NCBI GenBank assembly: GCA_029964075.1 | Contig: CM057142.1 | Span: forward strand, 5,161,770 to 5,225,769 | Length of the DNA: 64,000 nt | Reading direction: 5' to 3' | From: Patiria pectinifera | Taxonomy: Eukaryota; Echinodermata; Asteroidea; Valvatida; Asterinidae | In this document: piece after piece, positions 63,991 to 64,000 of the stretch | How positions within the stretch are numbered: the first letter of the stretch is position 1 | How the letters are laid out: each line of letters opens with the position of its first letter | Translations under genes and position numbers: made by a program | The notes under the pieces: model-generated | Database searches by the model: none | What the model was told of the DNA's origin: nothing | What the model saw: the letters and a program-made list of their open reading frames with translations, nothing else

Positions 63991-64000
63991 ATGAGAGATG

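Overview
This is animal nuclear DNA. Its genes are split into short exons with GT-AG introns, and the roughly 58 kb of non-coding sequence is A+T-rich and packed with short palindromic transposons, tRNA-derived SINEs, minisatellites and ACATGT runs. The three recognisable genes are all metazoan types. The repeat style (ends such as GGGCCCAATTTC, many TTAA-flanked MITEs, GTACATGTAC runs) suggests a marine invertebrate deuterostome, most likely an echinoderm. That placement is an inference and was not tested.

Layout. (1) 1-2477, minus strand: the first three coding exons of a TECPR2 homologue (WD-repeat region of a tectonin-domain autophagy/trafficking protein); the gene runs off the left edge. 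(2) 2478-16139: about 13.7 kb of intergenic or UTR sequence with no recognised gene, filled with MITEs, a SINE, direct repeats carrying nuclear-receptor-type DR1 motifs, and simple repeats. (3) 16140-51044, minus strand: a complete 12-exon gene for the catalytic subunit of serine palmitoyltransferase (SPTLC2/SPTLC3 type, 586 aa). All splice phases fit; intron 1 is 17.6 kb and holds a three-copy 1.3 kb tandem array and two minisatellites. (4) 51045-56446: the spacer between two divergently oriented genes. (5) 56447-63377 and onward, plus strand: five phase-compatible exons of a transcription factor with a bHLH domain, a long Ser/Thr/Pro-rich middle, and the start of an HMG box cut off at the window edge. 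bHLH plus HMG in one protein is the architecture of the vertebrate meiosis initiator MEIOSIN (BHMG1). This is the most interesting coding discovery here.

The genes do not form a pathway. SPTLC2/3 makes the first sphingolipid intermediate in the ER. TECPR2 acts in autophagy and secretory trafficking. The bHLH-HMG gene would act in the nucleus, perhaps in germ cells. No reverse transcriptase, transposase or other autonomous mobile-element gene was seen; the mobile elements are non-autonomous. Repeat boundaries are from reading by eye and are approximate unless a terminal motif is given.
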